This document shows positions 29,027 through 39,019 of a stretch of DNA of 64,000 nt, piece by piece. Under the pieces are notes generated by a model that saw nothing but the letters and a program-made list of their open reading frames with translations, had not been told where the DNA came from and did no database searches. Each line of letters starts with the position of its first letter. The stretch's first letter is position 1. Source of the DNA: an uncultured Alphaproteobacteria bacterium (lineage in GTDB: Bacteria > Pseudomonadota > Alphaproteobacteria > Thalassobaculales > Thalassobaculaceae); NCBI GenBank assembly GCA_902629125.1, contig CACOPQ010000003.1, positions 1 through 64,000 of the forward strand, written 5' to 3'. The position numbers and the translations under genes are program-made.

Positions 29027-30007
29027 ATGAAAGTTTGTATTTTTGGCGCTGGTGCAATAGGAGGTTTCTTAGCAGCCTATCTATCTAGGGCAAACAATGA
29101 GGTTTCTCTTATTGCTAGGGGAACTAATTTGGAGGCTTACAAAGAGAACGGGATAACACTGCACCACGGAGACCAACTTGTTCAAGCATCCCCGTTTGCG
29201 ACAAATGATAGCGGGGAAATCGGAACTGTCGACCTTGTTTTCGTTACAGTAAAAGCTCCTGGCTTATTCGATGTGGGAAAAAAAATCAGGCCGCTTCTAG
29301 CTCAGAAGACAAAAGTAGTATTTGCAATGAATGGCATCCCTTGGTGGTATAAACTGGATGACTCTAGGGAAAACAATTTAGCCAGAGATATATTAGATCC
29401 AAGTGGCATATTGCATCGTGAGGTTGCTTTTCAAAAAATAGTAGGTTGTGTCGTTGATTGCCCGGCCTTTGTTAATGCACCGGGAATTATAATATCTAAG
29501 AGAAATAGCCAGGGTATTTTTACTCTTGGACTACCCAAGTTTTCAGAAACTGGGAATCTCGAGGTTATTTCTAAATGTCTGTTTGACGCCGGTTTACAAG
29601 CCCCTATCGTCGAAAATTTTGAAGAGGCAGTATGGAATAAGCTGATTGTGAATTTATCCAGATCACCTCTGGCAGTTTTGACTGGAGTAAATGAAATGGA
29701 ACTTGCTTATGATGACGAAATCACTGAAATCACAAAAGAAATGATATTAGAAGCAGCTCAAGTGGCGGATGCTCATGGAATAAAATTGGAACTGGATTGG
29801 GACAGACTGTTAAACGCTGATTATAGATCAGAACACCGGTCATCAATGCTTCAAGATTGGGACGGTAAAAGGCCAATGGAAATAGATGCAATTTTGAAGG
29901 TTGTGTGTTTATTTGCTAAGAAGGCAGGGGTGCGCTCACCGACTATGAATAGAGTTTTGTCCCTGGTTACGATGAAAGCGCGCGCAGCAGGTATTTATGA
30001 TGGTTGA
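29027..30007 (+). CDS. Ketopantoate reductase family (ApbA/PanE-like)
   Basis: 326 residues. GAGAIGGFLA at 7-16 is the NADP Rossmann motif, VTVKAPG follows, and EEAVWNKLIVNLSRSPLAVLTG with its lysine/asparagine pair is the C-terminal catalytic block. True PanE reduces 2-dehydropantoate, but this subgroup (FAMNGIPWWY) is also found in degradation clusters with unknown 2-oxo acid substrates. Divergent from the dehydratase gene and convergent with the ABC permease gene. Confidence 0.8.
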   Translation: MKVCIFGAGAIGGFLAAYLSRANNEVSLIARGTNLEAYKENGITLHHGDQLVQASPFATNDSGEIGTVDLVFVTVKAPGLFDVGKKIRPLLAQKTKVVFAMNGIPWWYKLDDSRENNLARDILDPSGILHREVAFQKIVGCVVDCPAFVNAPGIIISKRNSQGIFTLGLPKFSETGNLEVISKCLFDAGLQAPIVENFEEAVWNKLIVNLSRSPLAVLTGVNEMELAYDDEITEITKEMILEAAQVADAHGIKLELDWDRLLNADYRSEHRSSMLQDWDGKRPMEIDAILKVVCLFAKKAGVRSPTMNRVLSLVTMKARAAGIYDG

Positions 30008-30016
30008 TCCCAAGGA

Positions 30017-31165
30017 TTAACGATATGGGTCAGCAGCATCCCTAAGGCCATCGCCAAAAAAGTTGAACGCCAGGACCACTATAATTACTGGAATTACAGG
30101 CGTCATAATCCAAGGATACAGTTCGACAGCATTCATGTTTTGAGCCTCGGTGAGTAGAACGCCCCATGATGTTATGGGTGGTCTCAGTCCCAAGCCCAAA
30201 AAACTTAAAGCTGTTTCTCCAAGTATCATCGATGGTATGGACAGAGTGGCAGAGGCGATGAGATGGCTCGTGAAGCTCGGCAGTAGGTGGCGGGTTATAA
30301 TCCGCTGAGGTTTTGCACCCATCAATTGGGCAGCTAGAGCAAAATCTTCTTCCCTAAGTGAGAGTAGCTTTGATCTAACTGCGCGTGCCAGACCCGTCCA
30401 GTCCAGCATTCCTAGGATTATGGTGATACCGAAATAAATCAAGATGGGGCTCCAGGTTACCGGAAGTGAGGCCGATAACGCCATCCAAAGTGGCAGCTCT
30501 GGAAATGACCTAATTATTTCTATCGCTCGTTGGGACAAGTTGTCCACCCATCCACCGTAATAGCCTGCTAAACCTCCAATAGTTATTCCAATAATAAAAC
30601 TAAAAATTATACCTAATAAACCAACGGTTAGTGAGATTCTCGTGCCATAAACTATTCGTGATAAAACATCTCGGCCTAATCTATCGGTCCCAAGAAGAAA
30701 GAGCGTTCCACCAGCGCTAGGACAGAAAAGGTGAGCACGTGCAGCTACATGACCCCAAAATTTGTATGGATCGCCTTCGCAAAAAAATCGTATCTTTTGG
30801 ATCGCTTTCTTATCCTCTTGATATTCGCGTTTAAGATTTTTCATATTTAGTTGATATTTTAGTCCATATACAAAAGGCCCTTTAAATTCACCTTCATGAA
30901 AGAAGTTAATAGTTTGAGGAGGGGCATAAATGAAATCCGTATTTCGGGTGGTTAATGCATAAGGAGCAAGGAATTCACTTATAATTACCGAAAAATACAT
31001 TAAGGCTAAAACAGCTCCAGATACCATAGCCAATTTGTGCCGCTTCAGTTTCCACCACATAAGTTGCCATTGGGTCGCCATATAATATCGTTCTTGCTCT
31101 GGAGTAAGTATCTCCGTTGCATTTGGATCGAATGGAGCCTTATTGACGAAATGTTTGGAAGTCAT
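30017..31165 (-). CDS. ABC importer permease, DppC/OppC-like
   Basis: 382 residues with about six membrane segments and the cytoplasmic coupling loop AAQLMGAKPQRIITRHLLPS. LGTDRLGRDVLSRIVYGTRISL is the family mark. About 100 residues between helix 1 and that motif form a long periplasmic insertion (YAPPQTINFF and onward), as I recall in permeases linked to YejE-like or oligosaccharide uptake rather than dipeptides. Its start overlaps the end of the other permease gene by 4 bp. Last of the eleven-gene unit. Confidence 0.92.
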   Translation of the reverse strand: MTSKHFVNKAPFDPNATEILTPEQERYYMATQWQLMWWKLKRHKLAMVSGAVLALMYFSVIISEFLAPYALTTRNTDFIYAPPQTINFFHEGEFKGPFVYGLKYQLNMKNLKREYQEDKKAIQKIRFFCEGDPYKFWGHVAARAHLFCPSAGGTLFLLGTDRLGRDVLSRIVYGTRISLTVGLLGIIFSFIIGITIGGLAGYYGGWVDNLSQRAIEIIRSFPELPLWMALSASLPVTWSPILIYFGITIILGMLDWTGLARAVRSKLLSLREEDFALAAQLMGAKPQRIITRHLLPSFTSHLIASATLSIPSMILGETALSFLGLGLRPPITSWGVLLTEAQNMNAVELYPWIMTPVIPVIIVVLAFNFFGDGLRDAADPYR

Positions 31166-32160
31166 TTTTCAGCACTGCCCCCTAGGCGTATTCTAGGATC
31201 TAGGTAGGCCAACGCTATGTCTGATAGAAACATCCCAACTACCGTTAACATTGCTAAAAATATTAAGAATGATCCAGCCAAGTACATGTCTTGGCTCTGT
31301 AATGCCGAAATTAACATAGGGCCCGTTGTGGGAAGAGACAGCACCATCGAAACTATTGCTGAACCCGAAACAATTTGGGGTAGCATATTACCGATATCTG
31401 CTATGAACGGATTCAACGATGCCCTGAGGGGGTATTTAAGCAACGCTTTTAGTGGATGTAGACCTTTGGCTTTAGCTGTCACAAAATACTGTTTTTGGAG
31501 TTCGTCAAGCATATTTGCTCTGAGCCGACGAATCATTCCAGCAGTACCAGATGTTCCGATAACAACAACTGGAACCCATAGATGTTCAAAAACGGATATA
31601 ACTTTGTTGGTGCTCCATGGTTGCCCGATGTATTCCGGATCCATAAGTCCTCCAATTGATGTGCCAAACCAGACGTTTGCTAGGTATAGGAGTACTAGAG
31701 CTAAAAGAAAGTTGGGTGTCGCAAGGCCAATGAAACCAATGAAGGTTAGACCATAATCACCCCAGCTGTATTGATGGGTGGCTGAGTAAATCCCAATTGG
31801 AAATGCGATAATCCAAATAAAAATTATGGTGGCGAAATTTAAAACAAGTGTAAGAAACAGACGATCTCCTACAACTTCCGAAACGGGAAGTTGGTATTCA
31901 AAGGAAAAACCGAAATCGCCCTGAAGCATACCCAGTACCCACAGACCGTATTGTTCGATCATAGGACGATCTAAGCCATATTGCGCCCTTAAGGCCTCTA
32001 TTTTTTCTATATCTACGTTTTCGCCTTGGCTTTGCAATTCTGCAATATAAGTGGATAAATAATCACCAGGTGGAAGTTGTATAATTACGAAGGTTATCAC
32101 GCTGATTGCGACCAGTGTTGGTATCATTAATAATACTCTTTGTATTAGGTATGAAAGCAT
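31162..32160 (-). CDS. ABC importer permease, DppB/OppB-like
   Basis: 332 residues. IQLPPGDYLSTYIAEL near the N terminus and RRLRANMLDELQKQYFVTAKAKGLHP as the coupling loop are typical of the DppB group; six membrane spans can be traced. It pairs with the 30017-31165 permease to form the channel of a peptide/nickel/oligosaccharide-type importer. Starts 12 bp after the binding-protein gene. Confidence 0.93.
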   Translation of the reverse strand: MLSYLIQRVLLMIPTLVAISVITFVIIQLPPGDYLSTYIAELQSQGENVDIEKIEALRAQYGLDRPMIEQYGLWVLGMLQGDFGFSFEYQLPVSEVVGDRLFLTLVLNFATIIFIWIIAFPIGIYSATHQYSWGDYGLTFIGFIGLATPNFLLALVLLYLANVWFGTSIGGLMDPEYIGQPWSTNKVISVFEHLWVPVVVIGTSGTAGMIRRLRANMLDELQKQYFVTAKAKGLHPLKALLKYPLRASLNPFIADIGNMLPQIVSGSAIVSMVLSLPTTGPMLISALQSQDMYLAGSFLIFLAMLTVVGMFLSDIALAYLDPRIRLGGSAEK

Positions 32161-32172
32161 GACATTTCGCCT

Positions 32173-34098
32173 CTATTTTCGGTCTTTACTAGCGGTGGCG
32201 AACCAGAAAGTATCTGGCTTATAGATGCCAAAATGTGCCCCTGGATTCCAATTGTAAATAGCGGAAAGTGGCACGTTTTTTAGTCTATTAGAAACCACTA
32301 CGGGTTGCAGTACAGCAGCTACTAAACCCACCGAGTAAATCTGGTCTGAATGGATTTTCAAAATTTTGTCCCATATTTTAGATTTCTCTTTTGAGGTCGC
32401 TGTATTTTTCCATTGCTGATATAGCTCTAAAAGTTGAATTATATACTTTCCTATTGGCTTTTCTCCTGCTTTACCATTGGTCTCGTAATACTGGCCCCAT
32501 TTAGGCCATTGCAGTGATTGTTGAGAGGTAGGTACGAATTCGGCCGGTGAACTATTGGCCGTAACAAGTCCATTTTCAACACCTGACCAAATAGATATTG
32601 CTGTTTCACCAGAAAAAATACGATTCCTAAATACGTTACGTTGGGAGGGCTTCGAAAACACCTTTATTCCAATTTTCAACCAATTGTCTCTTACAAGCTC
32701 TAAAACGTCTGTTTGCTCTGTGCTTTCACCTGCTGTCTCAACAATCAAGTGCAGCGGGGATCCATCGGATAGAAGGCGGATCCCGGAGCTGTCCCTCTTC
32801 ACGAGACCTATCTCATCTAAAAGCTGGTTAGCCTTCTCTAAATTGAAATTCGCCCATTTATTTCGGTATATTGGCCGGTACAACGGTGAATCAGGTAGTA
32901 CGGAATTGTTGCCGCCAATCGCAAGGCCGTAATAAATGACTTGGTTTATCTCGTGTCTATGAACGCTGAGAGAGAGAGCTCGCCGAAACCGAACATCCCG
33001 AATCAGTTTTCGTAAAATAGGGTTATTTACATTCAGGTTTGGGAATAAAGCAAGATGTGCGCCCTTAGCCGTTTTCCAGAGCCGAGTAGAATACGGTGAA
33101 CGCTCTTCTCCCTTTTTTAAAAATGTGTAGTCGTCAAAACGGAGATATCTTGCTTGCAGATCGACTTCGCCTGTTCCGGTCTTCGCTGGGATAAGTTTAT
33201 TATTGGCTATCGTAAAAACAACAGAGTCAGCATAGGGTAACTGTTGCCCTTTTGGATCAACTCGATGAAAGAAAGGGTTTCGCTTGAATATGAGTCTGCT
33301 AGCAGAGGCTTTGCTTTTGGAAACCCAGGGCTGCAGGACAGGCAAATCAACATTGTCGTTTCGATAGAGGTTGTCCATTTTATTATGGAGAGCCGACCAG
33401 TTTCTTTGTTTGGATTTCTTTACGGTTATTTTTAAAACATCTTGATCTGTGTATTTTTTATGAAATTGGCGCATGTAATGAGCTGGCCGGTAGATGTAAA
33501 GTGGGCTTGCGCCAGCTAAACGGGGTAAAAAATCAGGATTTGGCCTTTGCCATGTATACCGAAATTTATATTTGTTGATAACTTCAAAAATAGGCAGTTC
33601 ATCATTTATTGTCATTATTTTTGGAGGACCAACCGGGGATAGATCTTTATTATTAGCTACATCCTCCCACCAGTATCTAAAATCCTCTGAGGTAAGGGGA
33701 TGACCATCTGACCACTTATGGCCCTTTCTCAGGACAAACGTAAAGCTTCTACCCCCATTCACTTCGAAACTTTCTAATATATCTGGCTCAAGTTCGAACG
33801 TTTTCGGATTGTAGCCAACAAGTCTAGAATAACCATATACCGACATTTGCCGCGCGTCTTTGGCTCTAGCCATAAGCATCCGAATGGAGCCGCCGTATTT
33901 CCCTATATTTAAACCTAAATCTTTGAAGTTTAACTGTCTGGGGTTGAATGGAAGTCGTTCTTCTACCGGAGGTAAATCTCCAGCGACCACCCTTTTTGCC
34001 AAGCTTGGAGCTTCATAATAAGCAAAAGCATTATTGGAAATGTAGAAAAATACTGAGAAGACTAGAGTAAGCATTAAAAATGTATTTCGATATTTCAT
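32173..34098 (-). CDS. ABC importer solute-binding protein, family 5
   Basis: 641 residues with a clear Sec signal peptide (about 26 residues, hydrophobic core LMLTLVFSVFFYI, ending NAFA). The mature start APSLAKRVVAGDLPPVEERLP and SFTFVLRKGHKWSDG are SBP_bac_5 hallmarks. At 641 residues it is larger than dipeptide binders (about 535) and near YejA-like or oligosaccharide binders. The ligand is unknown. It overlaps the ATPase gene by 4 bp. Confidence 0.92.
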   Translation of the reverse strand: MKYRNTFLMLTLVFSVFFYISNNAFAYYEAPSLAKRVVAGDLPPVEERLPFNPRQLNFKDLGLNIGKYGGSIRMLMARAKDARQMSVYGYSRLVGYNPKTFELEPDILESFEVNGGRSFTFVLRKGHKWSDGHPLTSEDFRYWWEDVANNKDLSPVGPPKIMTINDELPIFEVINKYKFRYTWQRPNPDFLPRLAGASPLYIYRPAHYMRQFHKKYTDQDVLKITVKKSKQRNWSALHNKMDNLYRNDNVDLPVLQPWVSKSKASASRLIFKRNPFFHRVDPKGQQLPYADSVVFTIANNKLIPAKTGTGEVDLQARYLRFDDYTFLKKGEERSPYSTRLWKTAKGAHLALFPNLNVNNPILRKLIRDVRFRRALSLSVHRHEINQVIYYGLAIGGNNSVLPDSPLYRPIYRNKWANFNLEKANQLLDEIGLVKRDSSGIRLLSDGSPLHLIVETAGESTEQTDVLELVRDNWLKIGIKVFSKPSQRNVFRNRIFSGETAISIWSGVENGLVTANSSPAEFVPTSQQSLQWPKWGQYYETNGKAGEKPIGKYIIQLLELYQQWKNTATSKEKSKIWDKILKIHSDQIYSVGLVAAVLQPVVVSNRLKNVPLSAIYNWNPGAHFGIYKPDTFWFATASKDRK

Positions 34099-35987
34099 TG
34101 GGTGAAACTCGAATTTAAAATGCTTTTACTCGCTCGAACCCAATGATTACTGGCAACATTAACGAGGTCCGGACTATGATTTTCATCTACCGTATATGGT
34201 TCTTCCCATAGATTAGGTATGGAACATCGCTCATCCATGATAGATTCAAAATTTAGCGGGTTATCAATATTAGGATCTGGAACCGCAGCCAGTAATGCCT
34301 TGGTGTAGGGGTGTTGAGGGTTTTTGAAGAGGTTTTCTTTAGAGGCGAATTCGACCAGTTGCCCAGCGCACATTACAGCGATATTGTCGGCAATATAATT
34401 CACTACAGCTAAGTTGTGAGAAATAAATAGATAGGTGAGGTTTAGTGTTTCTTTTAAATCTTTCAATAAGTTAAGGACTTGTGCCTGGATAGATACATCT
34501 AAAGCCGAAACGGGCTCATCGCATATAAGCAACCGAGGTCTCAGTGCTAGCGCCCTCGCAATTCCAATTCGTTGGCGTTGGCCACCTGAAAAACTATGTG
34601 GAAAACGACTTAAGTGACGTATATCTAAGCCAACCAGTTGAATGAGTTCTTTGACTAGTTCGTTCCTGTAGTATTGATCCCCTATCTTATGGATGGTTAG
34701 TGGCTCGCTGATAATATCGAAGACTGTCATTCGGGGGTTCAAAGAGCTGAAAGGGTCTTGAAAAACAAATTGAATTTTTTTTCTAAAATTTATTAATTCG
34801 TTGTCCTTTAACTTTAAGATATCAACGGCCCCATCTTCATCCTTATATGTTAGTTGCCCCTTGTCTGGGGATAGTGCTTTCATAATGATTTTACTCAGGG
34901 TAGTTTTGCCACATCCCGATTCTCCTACCAGTCCAAGGCATGTTCCTGCTTCAATTTCAAAGCTAACATCGTTTACCGCTCTGACCATATCTTGGTTCCC
35001 TGAGAGTAAACCGGCGCTTCGAATACTAAATGCTTTGGTTACGCCAGATACAGTAAGTAGAGGTGCTTGTGGCTTTTGCTTGTCGATATCCCTTAATACT
35101 TGATCATGTTTAATTAATGTTCCCAATTCTGATTTTGCTTCTCGAATGGGTATCAGGCGCTCGTTGTCTTTCATCCCAAAGCGGGGAACGGCAGTCATTA
35201 GGGATTTTAAATAGGGATGCTCTGGGTTTCGAAAAATATCGTCTTTTGCCCCGCTCTCCATAATTTCGCCTCGATACATAACAACCACATCGTCAGCTAT
35301 GTTTGCAACTACTCCTAAATCATGAGTAATCATGAGTATTGCCATTTCAAGTTCGGTTTGGAGATCGTCCATTAGTTTCAGTATTTGTGCTTGGATAGTG
35401 ACGTCAAGCGCGGTAGTAGGTTCGTCTGCAATTAACAATGACGGCCTGCAAATAAGTGCCATAGCAATCATCGCCCTTTGTCTTAAACCGCCAGAAAGTT
35501 CGAACGGATAAGTTTTCAAGGCTCTTTGTGCATTTGGAAAACCCACAAGTTTTAGCATCTCACAAGCACCGTTTACTGCTTGTTTAATAGTTACTTTTTT
35601 ATGGAGCAACAACGCTTCTGTAATTTGATCACCAACAGTATGCAATGGGGAAAGTGACGTCATCGGTTCCTGAAAAATGATAGATATAAATTTTCCTCTG
35701 ATTTCTCGCATTGCAGGTGCTTCGCTGTTTAGCTTGGCTATATCAAAAGTTTTTTCTGATGCTACGAGTTTGATTGATCCTCTAGATATAGAAGCTTGTG
35801 GGGGAAGGAGGCCCATAATTGCCTGGCTTATAACCGATTTCCCAGAACCGGACTCTCCGACTAGAGCAACCGTCGAACCTTTTGGAACCTTAAAAGAAGC
35901 ATTCTTAACTGCCAGAAGACGTCCTTCTGGTAAATCAAAGCCAACTTCTAAATTATCAACTGATAGGATGTAATGCTGCTCATTCAT
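34095..35987 (-). CDS. Fused two-domain ABC importer ATPase (DppD-DppF type)
   Basis: 630 residues with two complete nucleotide-binding domains. The first has Walker A GESGSGKS, signature LSGGLRQR and Walker [13 protein letters not shown]; the second has [16 protein letters not shown] and [12 protein letters not shown]. Each domain keeps the oligopeptide-type C-terminal helix region ([22 protein letters not shown]). The fusion is like YejF. The gene comes first in the importer group, before the binding protein, an unusual order, and its start overlaps the preceding small membrane-protein gene by 8 bp. Confidence 0.94.
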   Translation of the reverse strand: MNEQHYILSVDNLEVGFDLPEGRLLAVKNASFKVPKGSTVALVGESGSGKSVISQAIMGLLPPQASISRGSIKLVASEKTFDIAKLNSEAPAMREIRGKFISIIFQEPMTSLSPLHTVGDQITEALLLHKKVTIKQAVNGACEMLKLVGFPNAQRALKTYPFELSGGLRQRAMIAMALICRPSLLIADEPTTALDVTIQAQILKLMDDLQTELEMAILMITHDLGVVANIADDVVVMYRGEIMESGAKDDIFRNPEHPYLKSLMTAVPRFGMKDNERLIPIREAKSELGTLIKHDQVLRDIDKQKPQAPLLTVSGVTKAFSIRSAGLLSGNQDMVRAVNDVSFEIEAGTCLGLVGESGCGKTTLSKIIMKALSPDKGQLTYKDEDGAVDILKLKDNELINFRKKIQFVFQDPFSSLNPRMTVFDIISEPLTIHKIGDQYYRNELVKELIQLVGLDIRHLSRFPHSFSGGQRQRIGIARALALRPRLLICDEPVSALDVSIQAQVLNLLKDLKETLNLTYLFISHNLAVVNYIADNIAVMCAGQLVEFASKENLFKNPQHPYTKALLAAVPDPNIDNPLNFESIMDERCSIPNLWEEPYTVDENHSPDLVNVASNHWVRASKSILNSSFTQ

Positions 35988-36507
35988 CTTTGGCTGGATC
36001 CATCAGTTCTTCATGAGGCTGGCCTGAGCCCATTAAGGAAAACCCGGAACTTGTGAAGTTATCACTTGTGGTTTCCGAAACTGTAATTCGTTTTTGGATC
36101 ACAGTATCGGAACAAATTTTCATGATATTATCAAATCCCATTAATTCGGAGTCTATGGTAATTTTTATTATGCCATCTGACAATGTAAGTTGGTACCATC
36201 CATCTTTTCGGTCACGGCGAGTGGAAAAGTATTTTAAAGTTACATTATTTAAATTGTTCCAGGATAAAGAGCGCTTAAACAGCCCAATTCTTTCGATGTT
36301 GGTCTCTGTGACTATAAAACTTGAAAATTGTCGTAGAAAAGTCCGAAGTAGAAAACCAAAAAAAAGTATAGCGCCAGCTGCAAAAATATATTGAAAGATA
36401 GTAATTTGCGTTGCGGCTAACAGTAATCCGGCAGTTATAATTAGACCTATAGTAGCCCGAACATAATCGCCTGAAATGGATTTACGAGAGTATTTGCAGG
36501 TAAACAT
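35980..36507 (-). CDS. Small membrane protein with PH-like C-terminal region, unknown function
   Basis: 175 residues. Two membrane helices at about 20-36 and 38-55 are followed by a beta-rich stretch (SFIVTETNIERIGLFKRSLSWNNLNNVTLKYFSTRRD) that reads like a bacterial PH-like domain, and a polar tail. GGAA precedes the ATG. It lies between the deacetylase gene (8-bp gap) and the importer ATPase gene (8-bp overlap), so it links the glycan genes to the importer genes in one transcription unit. I do not recognise a named family. Confidence 0.7.
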   Translation of the reverse strand: MFTCKYSRKSISGDYVRATIGLIITAGLLLAATQITIFQYIFAAGAILFFGFLLRTFLRQFSSFIVTETNIERIGLFKRSLSWNNLNNVTLKYFSTRRDRKDGWYQLTLSDGIIKITIDSELMGFDNIMKICSDTVIQKRITVSETTSDNFTSSGFSLMGSGQPHEELMDPAKDE

Positions 36508-36515
36508 TTTTTTCC

Positions 36516-37277
36516 TTAATGAAAAAGTTCCAATGGGTCGACAAATCGTACCGCATTATTTTTTTTTAAAATGGTAAAGATGTTTCTAAATTCCTCCCAG
36601 TCGTTTTCTATCATATCGAGGTGATGTGTTAGTATACCAATGGGTTCTGAAGTGCCGCTTCTCTTTCGTTGGCGTCTTAAGTTATCTGTTATTTGTGATA
36701 TCAGTGTCTCTCTTCCAATAAAATGGCGTGTATTACGCCAATCAATAACGTCGACATGAGTATTAAACCAATTCAAGTTTGACTCATGAATCTTTGATGA
36801 TCGACTGCCAAAAGCAGAAAAGCCTGAAAATCCTAATTGCGAAAGGATAGGAATAATGTCTTCTCTAATCCGGTTCCATGGGGGAACAAAACAGTCAATA
36901 ACAGAATTACCAAAAATATTGGAAAGCTGCTCTTTCGCGCGGATGATATCGATTTTTATATCATGAAGGTCTCTACTTGGGCCGAATTCAGACTTTCGAG
37001 CATCTTCAGGTTCATAATTTGAGTGTGACAAACCATGGACGGCAATTGGTAAACCAGCGGTTTCTAAAGCTTTTGCCAGTTCTTGTGAACTATGCTTTGG
37101 GATTGCGGCTAAAAGTGGTTTAAAGTCCAGAATATCAATTGTTTTTAGCATTGAATCTAATTTGGAAGTAGGACGGCTAACATCGTCGTCGCGCCACCAA
37201 ATTCGAGCAACGCGGTTTTCTTGTGACCATTTGGTCAACTCAGCGATCAGGTTTTTTGTTTCACTGTCTGATCTCAT
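36516..37277 (-). CDS. Polysaccharide deacetylase-like protein
   Basis: 253 residues. RIWWRDDDVSRP supplies the metal-binding/catalytic aspartates near residue 26, AVHGLSHSNYEP the histidine pair, and FVPPWNRI the third conserved block of NodB-like deacetylases. No signal peptide is visible, so it may act in the cytoplasm on a lipid- or nucleotide-linked sugar. It overlaps the upstream glycosyltransferase gene by 4 bp. Deacetylation of an N-acetylated glycan is the likely reaction. Confidence 0.82.
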   Translation of the reverse strand: MRSDSETKNLIAELTKWSQENRVARIWWRDDDVSRPTSKLDSMLKTIDILDFKPLLAAIPKHSSQELAKALETAGLPIAVHGLSHSNYEPEDARKSEFGPSRDLHDIKIDIIRAKEQLSNIFGNSVIDCFVPPWNRIREDIIPILSQLGFSGFSAFGSRSSKIHESNLNWFNTHVDVIDWRNTRHFIGRETLISQITDNLRRQRKRSGTSEPIGILTHHLDMIENDWEEFRNIFTILKKNNAVRFVDPLELFH

Positions 37278-38416
37278 ATCATTTTTCTCAAAATCTCTGC
37301 AGTTCTCTCTGCGCCTTGTAAATCAATTCTAAGGGGCGTTTTCGTTCGGTTTTTCAAGGCTCTTGTAATCGCTTTGGCTAAAGTATGCCAATCCAGTTTA
37401 TCTTCATAAACAACTTCAACAGCACCTCTTTTTGCCAAAAGATCTGCTCGGATCCGTTGTTCGGTCTCCTCGCCGCCCTCGAATGGGACTAAAATCGCAG
37501 GTGTATTGCAGGACAGCACCTCTGCCACGGTGTTGTAGCCCGCCTGTGAAATGGAAAGTCGAGCTCGATTAATTAAACTTGGTAGGTCCGGTCGCATTCG
37601 CTCAACAATAGTATTTTTCAGCGGGGATTGCTGCACCTCGTGCAACATTCTTTCCGGCATGTGTGGCCCAACAATAAATCTCCAAGGCGTATCATCCATT
37701 GAATTTTCTCTACGAATTTTAAATAATTTCGTTAATGTATCACTTCCAACCGCGCCGCCTCCTAAAGAAACGACAATTTCACCCGAACCGGCTGTTTCTT
37801 TCGTATCTGAAGCTGATGGATTCAGAACATACCCTGTATATTCTACTAGATGCGTTATCTCGTGGCTTAGAGGGAATGTCTCCTCTAACGTAATAATCTG
37901 CTTGTCACCATGTACCAAGACCTTGTCATAGTATTGATTTAGCGTTTGTGAAATTTCTATGTTTCTGTCGAGCCTAGATTTTGTAACAAGAATGTCCCTC
38001 ATAGATGCTATCATCCTGGGTTGCCATTTTGCTGCTTGTGCGCGATCGAGGAGTGGTATCAACTCAAAGCGAAACTGCCGGCGACCAAATGGGAAAAGTT
38101 CTGTTAAGACCAAGGAGGGTCTTGTCTCCTCAAAAAGATTAAGCAACTTAGAACGCCGATTTTGTCTCCACGCGTCATCAATTTCTCGACCAGTTTCATC
38201 TACAAGTACTTTAAAATTTCGGTCAAGTGATCGTACGGGTGGGAGTTGATGAAATTTAGCACTTCCAATATCGAGGTTCGGGATGGGAATTCCGCCTGAG
38301 ATAAAATTAACATCTAGGCCGATATCTACCAATCCGCGAGCGATAGCAGCGGCTCGGCGAAGATGTCCTATTCCGAGCAGGTTTTGTACATAAAGAAAAA
38401 TATTTGGCGGTGTCAT
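37274..38416 (-). CDS. MurG/GT28-like glycosyltransferase, copy 1
   Basis: 380 residues, GT-B fold. LGIGHLRRAAAIARGL near the N terminus and LSISQAGYNTVAEVL followed by VPFEGGEETEQRIRADLL near 300-330 form the nucleotide-sugar site shared with MurG-type C-terminal domains. The protein at 41446-42684 has the same layout, so the two appear paralogous. The sugar and acceptor are unknown. Overlaps the deacetylase gene by 4 bp. Confidence 0.8.
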   Translation of the reverse strand: MTPPNIFLYVQNLLGIGHLRRAAAIARGLVDIGLDVNFISGGIPIPNLDIGSAKFHQLPPVRSLDRNFKVLVDETGREIDDAWRQNRRSKLLNLFEETRPSLVLTELFPFGRRQFRFELIPLLDRAQAAKWQPRMIASMRDILVTKSRLDRNIEISQTLNQYYDKVLVHGDKQIITLEETFPLSHEITHLVEYTGYVLNPSASDTKETAGSGEIVVSLGGGAVGSDTLTKLFKIRRENSMDDTPWRFIVGPHMPERMLHEVQQSPLKNTIVERMRPDLPSLINRARLSISQAGYNTVAEVLSCNTPAILVPFEGGEETEQRIRADLLAKRGAVEVVYEDKLDWHTLAKAITRALKNRTKTPLRIDLQGAERTAEILRKMI

Positions 38417-38419
38417 TCC

Positions 38420-39019
38420 TCACATATACCTTTTTTCAAGAGGTAAATTAGCCTTGTAAAGGCTCGGCGAACCACTTGCGTCCAAAGAAAAGATTTGAAT
38501 GCATCCCCAATCTATTTTCACGGGTGGCTTTCCAAGCATATTCCATCCCGTGGCTAAACAAAGAAGTGCCCTAATTACCCCCTTATGACTAACTGCGCCA
38601 ACAGTTTTATTGCTTTTTCCTATTTCTTGAAGAAGTGGTTTTAACCGATCTTGAACATCTCTTGGTGTTTCCCCTCCTGGCGGTTGCATATCGAGACCAC
38701 GGTTTTCGTTCTTCCTCATTGATACAGCATGCTGTTCTCTCAAATCTTTGAGCTTCTTTCCTTCCCATTCACCCCAATTCATCTCTATCAGGCGAATGTC
38801 TGTACGGGTTTCTTCGAGACCTAGTATTTTTGCTGTCTCTCTTGCCCGTCGTAAGGGGCTAGTTATCCATTGCACTTTTTGAAAGAGACTGGGAACTGTA
38901 AGACTTGATAACGTATTCTTTCCATTTTCATTTAATGAAATATCGGTGCGCCCCTGTATTTTCCCTTCAAGATTCCAATCTGTAATCCCATGGCGCAGAA
39001 TAGCGAGATTAGAACTCAT
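38420..39019 (-). CDS. Histidine phosphatase (phosphoglycerate mutase-like)
   Basis: 199 residues. The phosphohistidine motif LRHG (R9-H10-G11) is followed by GRTDISLNENG and SPLRRARETA. The second histidine is in GAVSHKGVIRALL. Its place among glycosyltransferases suggests it dephosphorylates a sugar- or polyprenyl-phosphate intermediate rather than working in glycolysis, which is inference. Adjacent genes are 3 bp away downstream and overlapping upstream. Confidence 0.85.
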   Translation of the reverse strand: MSSNLAILRHGITDWNLEGKIQGRTDISLNENGKNTLSSLTVPSLFQKVQWITSPLRRARETAKILGLEETRTDIRLIEMNWGEWEGKKLKDLREQHAVSMRKNENRGLDMQPPGGETPRDVQDRLKPLLQEIGKSNKTVGAVSHKGVIRALLCLATGWNMLGKPPVKIDWGCIQIFSLDASGSPSLYKANLPLEKRYM

